From NCBI GenBank assembly GCA_002470605.1, contig DKND01000099.1, positions 1-8,633 on the forward strand: a DNA stretch of 8,633 nt, read 5' to 3'. Shown here piece by piece: positions 6,349-8,633 of this stretch. Both the position numbers and the translations under genes were made by a program. Under the pieces are notes generated by a model. It made no database searches. It was not told where the DNA came from and saw nothing but the letters and a program-made list of their open reading frames with translations. This DNA comes from Opitutia bacterium UBA7397. Its GTDB lineage: Bacteria > Verrucomicrobiota > Verrucomicrobiia > Opitutales > UBA953. Position 1 is the stretch's first letter. Each line of letters opens with the position of its first letter.

Positions 6349-8633
6349 TTAGCGATTAAGTTGAGGAGGTTGGGCGGAGGACGGACGAAGCGCGACGACA
6401 ACGGCGACTTCGACGGCGAGATTACGGACATGGAACTTATCCGCGCGGAACTTATCAGTCAGCTGACCTAGGAGCTCCGGCGAATAGGCCGCAGGCGGCT
6501 GCTTGGCTAGCGAGTGGAACAGGTTACGCACGAACCCCGCCTGCCCGGCCGGGCTGTCAGCGGCATGCATCGCGACATCGCGCGCGCCGGTGAGCTTGAT
6601 GACGTTACCATCGGTAGTCGTGTAATCGGAAGAAGCATCGACAGGCTTCTTGTTATCGGTCGCGCGGACGCGGCCGACGGCGTCGAACCGCTCGAAACTG
6701 AAGCCGAGCGGGTTAATGGTCACGTGACAAGATTGGCAGGCCGGCTTGGACGTCAATTCGGTGACCTTCTCGCGCATCGTAAAAGAGGGATCAAATTTGT
6801 CGTCCATGAATGCGATCGCCATGGGAGGCGGCTTCAGCATCCGACCAAGGATATTACGGGTCACGAATACGCCGCGGTGGATCGGCGAAGATGATTTAGT
6901 GTACGAAAACGTAGCGAGCACGTAGGGGTGCGTCAGCACGCCTGCACGTTGGTCAGCATCCATTTTGACGGGCTGAAAGCCGGAGCCAGGCGCTATCTTC
7001 TGGCCGTAGAACTTCGCCAACCGATCGTTCATCAAGAGGGTGTCGCTCAGCAGAAGCTGGCGGTAATCCGACGCTTCAGACCACACGACGCTTTCGGAGA
7101 ACAGGTCGAGCGAAGTACGCAGATCCATGACGACTCCTTGGTCGAAGCCCGGATACTCTTTCTGGTCTTTGGCAATCTCGGCACCTTCTTCCACGTGTAG
7201 CCAATGATGCAGAAAGTCGCGCAGCTTGGATTTGGCCCGCGTATCTTTCATCATGCGCTGAGCCTGCAGGCGGACCTGCTTCTCGTCGTGCAATGAACCG
7301 GCGGCGGCCGCTTTGAGTAAAGTTTCGTCGGGTATCGAATCCCAGAGCGTCAGCGCCAAACGCGAGGCGATGGCATAGTCATCCTGCGGACCGATACCAG
7401 GATAGAGGAAATACGGCGATGAAAGCGTGAAGATCAAGGCCCGCTTGGCCGCAATCTCAGGCGCTACGCCCTCGGCGAAAATTCGGGCGATATCGGCTTT
7501 CTGCGCATCGGCGAGCGGCCGGCGGTAGGCAAGCTGGGCGAAACGCAGGCAGAAGGATTTCAGCTTTTCGCCGCGATCAGCGGCCTCAGCCTTAGTGCCG
7601 GCATACTCAAACAAACGCCCACCGAGATGGGCCGAAACCTGTAAGGCGCCTTTCGCGACGGACTCGGTCCATTCGCGCGAAACCGATACGCCGCGCTCAT
7701 AACCGATGCTGCTGTCATCGGGAGGCATCGAAACATCGATCACGTCAACGAAGCTCGAAAACTTCGGAGAAAGGCTCTCGGCTGGGATAACCGTCCACGC
7801 TCCGCCCGGCGGTCGCCACTCTAATTTCATGCCAGCGGTCTTGTCTTTGAATTTAAAGAATTCCACCTTCAGTGGGTAGCTGCGACCTCCCAGCAAGAAG
7901 AGTGGCGCCTGCACGGTGCGCGAAACGCCGGAACCAACCCAAAGGTCGATGAGTGCGTTTTTCTCCGAACCGTTGTCCGGAGGGTTCACGTAAAGGCGCG
8001 CCCCGTTGGGGGTCGTGATCCGAAACTCATATTCGCCGGTATCGGGAACGATGAGCGACCCCGTCCAGTTGATGAAGAACTGCTCTGCATTGGTCCCTTG
8101 CTCCGGGGGCTTGTTTCCAAAATCAAAGTCGATCACGGGATCGATGCGCTTCAGGAAATCCTTGGTCGGCGCATCCTTGTCTTTCTTCTCGCGATAGTTG
8201 GCACTCAGGCCGCCGGCCTCGGCAGTCGAAGTCGTCCGCCGCAAGGAACCCAGAAGATCCGAAAGGCTTTCGCGGTATTGCCGGACGGTCAGGTGCGCCA
8301 ATTCGATGCGCGGCGGATGATTCCGAGCGCGGGCTTCGGCGGAATAAAAAGCTTTGTGAATATATTCCGCTGCCGCGTTCGAGTCAGCGAGGGAAAGGGA
8401 ACCTGGATCGTCTTCCGGCATTTCGTTGCGGACATAGCGGCCCAACGCCGCTGCCGATTTTTCGCCGACCAAGGGTTCGTCAGACTTGCCGGCCACGCCC
8501 TGCCCCACCGGCCCGTGACACCGCATGCAATCCTCCCGATAGACGACTTCCCCGCCCCTCGGCGCGGCTAAGTTCTTACGGTAATAGCGCGCTCCCTGCC
8601 GTCCGCCGTAGCCCAGTCCGCCGAGCGCCAGGA
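6349..8633 (-). CDS. Cytochrome c / DUF1587-PA14-DUF1595-DUF1592-DUF1588-DUF1585 protein, 5' end outside window
   Basis: 760 residues are visible and the frame stays open to the right edge. The ATG at 8526 is not the start: it lies inside the heme motif CMRCH (visible residues 35-39), and the upstream codons continue sensibly (LALGGLGYGG, then VVYREDCMRCHG). Domain order, by family motifs: c-type cytochrome about 28-100; DUF1587 (RIELAHLTVRQYRESLSDLLG) about 107-130; a PA14-like domain about 165-293, with WTGSLIVPDTGEYEFRIT, NGARLYV and MKLEWRPPGG; DUF1595 (FCLRFAQLAYRRPL) about 359-390; DUF1592 (SSPYFLYP, ASRLALTLWDSIPDE) about 395-520; DUF1588 (SPIHRGVFVTRNILG) about 520-655, which contains a second heme motif CQSCH at 632-636; DUF1585 about 670-740. 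It is a periplasmic or envelope protein, probably Sec-exported with two c-type hemes. PA14 domains often bind sugars. The function of this family is unknown; co-occurrence with DUF1552, here 4 bases downstream, is usual in Planctomycetes and Verrucomicrobia. Confidence 0.93.
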   Translation of the reverse strand, partial: LALGGLGYGGRQGARYYRKNLAAPRGGEVVYREDCMRCHGPVGQGVAGKSDEPLVGEKSAAALGRYVRNEMPEDDPGSLSLADSNAAAEYIHKAFYSAEARARNHPPRIELAHLTVRQYRESLSDLLGSLRRTTSTAEAGGLSANYREKKDKDAPTKDFLKRIDPVIDFDFGNKPPEQGTNAEQFFINWTGSLIVPDTGEYEFRITTPNGARLYVNPPDNGSEKNALIDLWVGSGVSRTVQAPLFLLGGRSYPLKVEFFKFKDKTAGMKLEWRPPGGAWTVIPAESLSPKFSSFVDVIDVSMPPDDSSIGYERGVSVSREWTESVAKGALQVSAHLGGRLFEYAGTKAEAADRGEKLKSFCLRFAQLAYRRPLADAQKADIARIFAEGVAPEIAAKRALIFTLSSPYFLYPGIGPQDDYAIASRLALTLWDSIPDETLLKAAAAGSLHDEKQVRLQAQRMMKDTRAKSKLRDFLHHWLHVEEGAEIAKDQKEYPGFDQGVVMDLRTSLDLFSESVVWSEASDYRQLLLSDTLLMNDRLAKFYGQKIAPGSGFQPVKMDADQRAGVLTHPYVLATFSYTKSSSPIHRGVFVTRNILGRMLKPPPMAIAFMDDKFDPSFTMREKVTELTSKPACQSCHVTINPLGFSFERFDAVGRVRATDNKKPVDASSDYTTTDGNVIKLTGARDVAMHAADSPAGQAGFVRNLFHSLAKQPPAAYSPELLGQLTDKFRADKFHVRNLAVEVAVVVALRPSSAQPPQLNR

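Noticed and set aside
8098..8571. Plus-strand frame of 157 codons at the right end
   Set aside because: It is antisense to the cytochrome, DUF1587 and PA14 coding region and has no recognisable domain.
1..8633. CRISPR array, insertion sequence, attachment site or prophage genes
   Set aside because: I saw no regularly spaced repeats, transposase or integrase motifs, terminal inverted repeats or tRNA genes on either strand.

Overview
The window looks like chromosomal DNA of a Verrucomicrobiota bacterium, possibly of the Opitutae; the class is a guess. The reasons are a GC-rich Gram-negative-type gene set (TonB, Tat and lipoprotein export signals, PBP5-type carboxypeptidase), a weak use of Shine-Dalgarno sites, and a DUF1552 gene beside a cytochrome c/DUF1587/PA14/DUF1592/DUF1588/DUF1585 gene. 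That pair is typical of the Planctomycetes-Verrucomicrobia superphylum. No 16S or other decisive marker is present.

Layout. Positions 1-1092 (minus strand) hold a SixA-type phosphohistidine phosphatase followed, 46 bases downstream, by a TonB-family energy transducer whose 3' end runs off the window. Positions 1121-2152 (plus) encode a secreted D-alanyl-D-alanine carboxypeptidase, divergent from sixA with only 28 bases between the start codons. recA follows on the plus strand (2258-3340), with a perfect LexA-like palindrome upstream and a strong intrinsic terminator downstream. From 3432 to the right end everything is on the minus strand: a lipoprotein SGNH/GDSL hydrolase (3432-4727), a 303-base non-coding gap, then a two-gene unit (5031-8633) of a large multidomain cytochrome protein (5' end outside the window) followed 4 bases later by a Tat-exported DUF1552 protein.

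How the genes relate. The left half is housekeeping: cell wall trimming, DNA recombination and repair, and TonB-dependent uptake. The right half is an envelope module. The cytochrome/DUF1592 protein carries two CxxCH heme motifs and a carbohydrate-binding-type PA14 domain; the DUF1552 protein belongs, by known family relations, near the alkaline-phosphatase-like DUF1501 proteins. These two families recur together in the superphylum, and I know of no established biochemical function for them. The window therefore holds no clearly new system, but this pair is the least understood part of it. The most unusual regulatory signal is the recA operator, whose half-sites are in the opposite order to the published Verrucomicrobium LexA motif.
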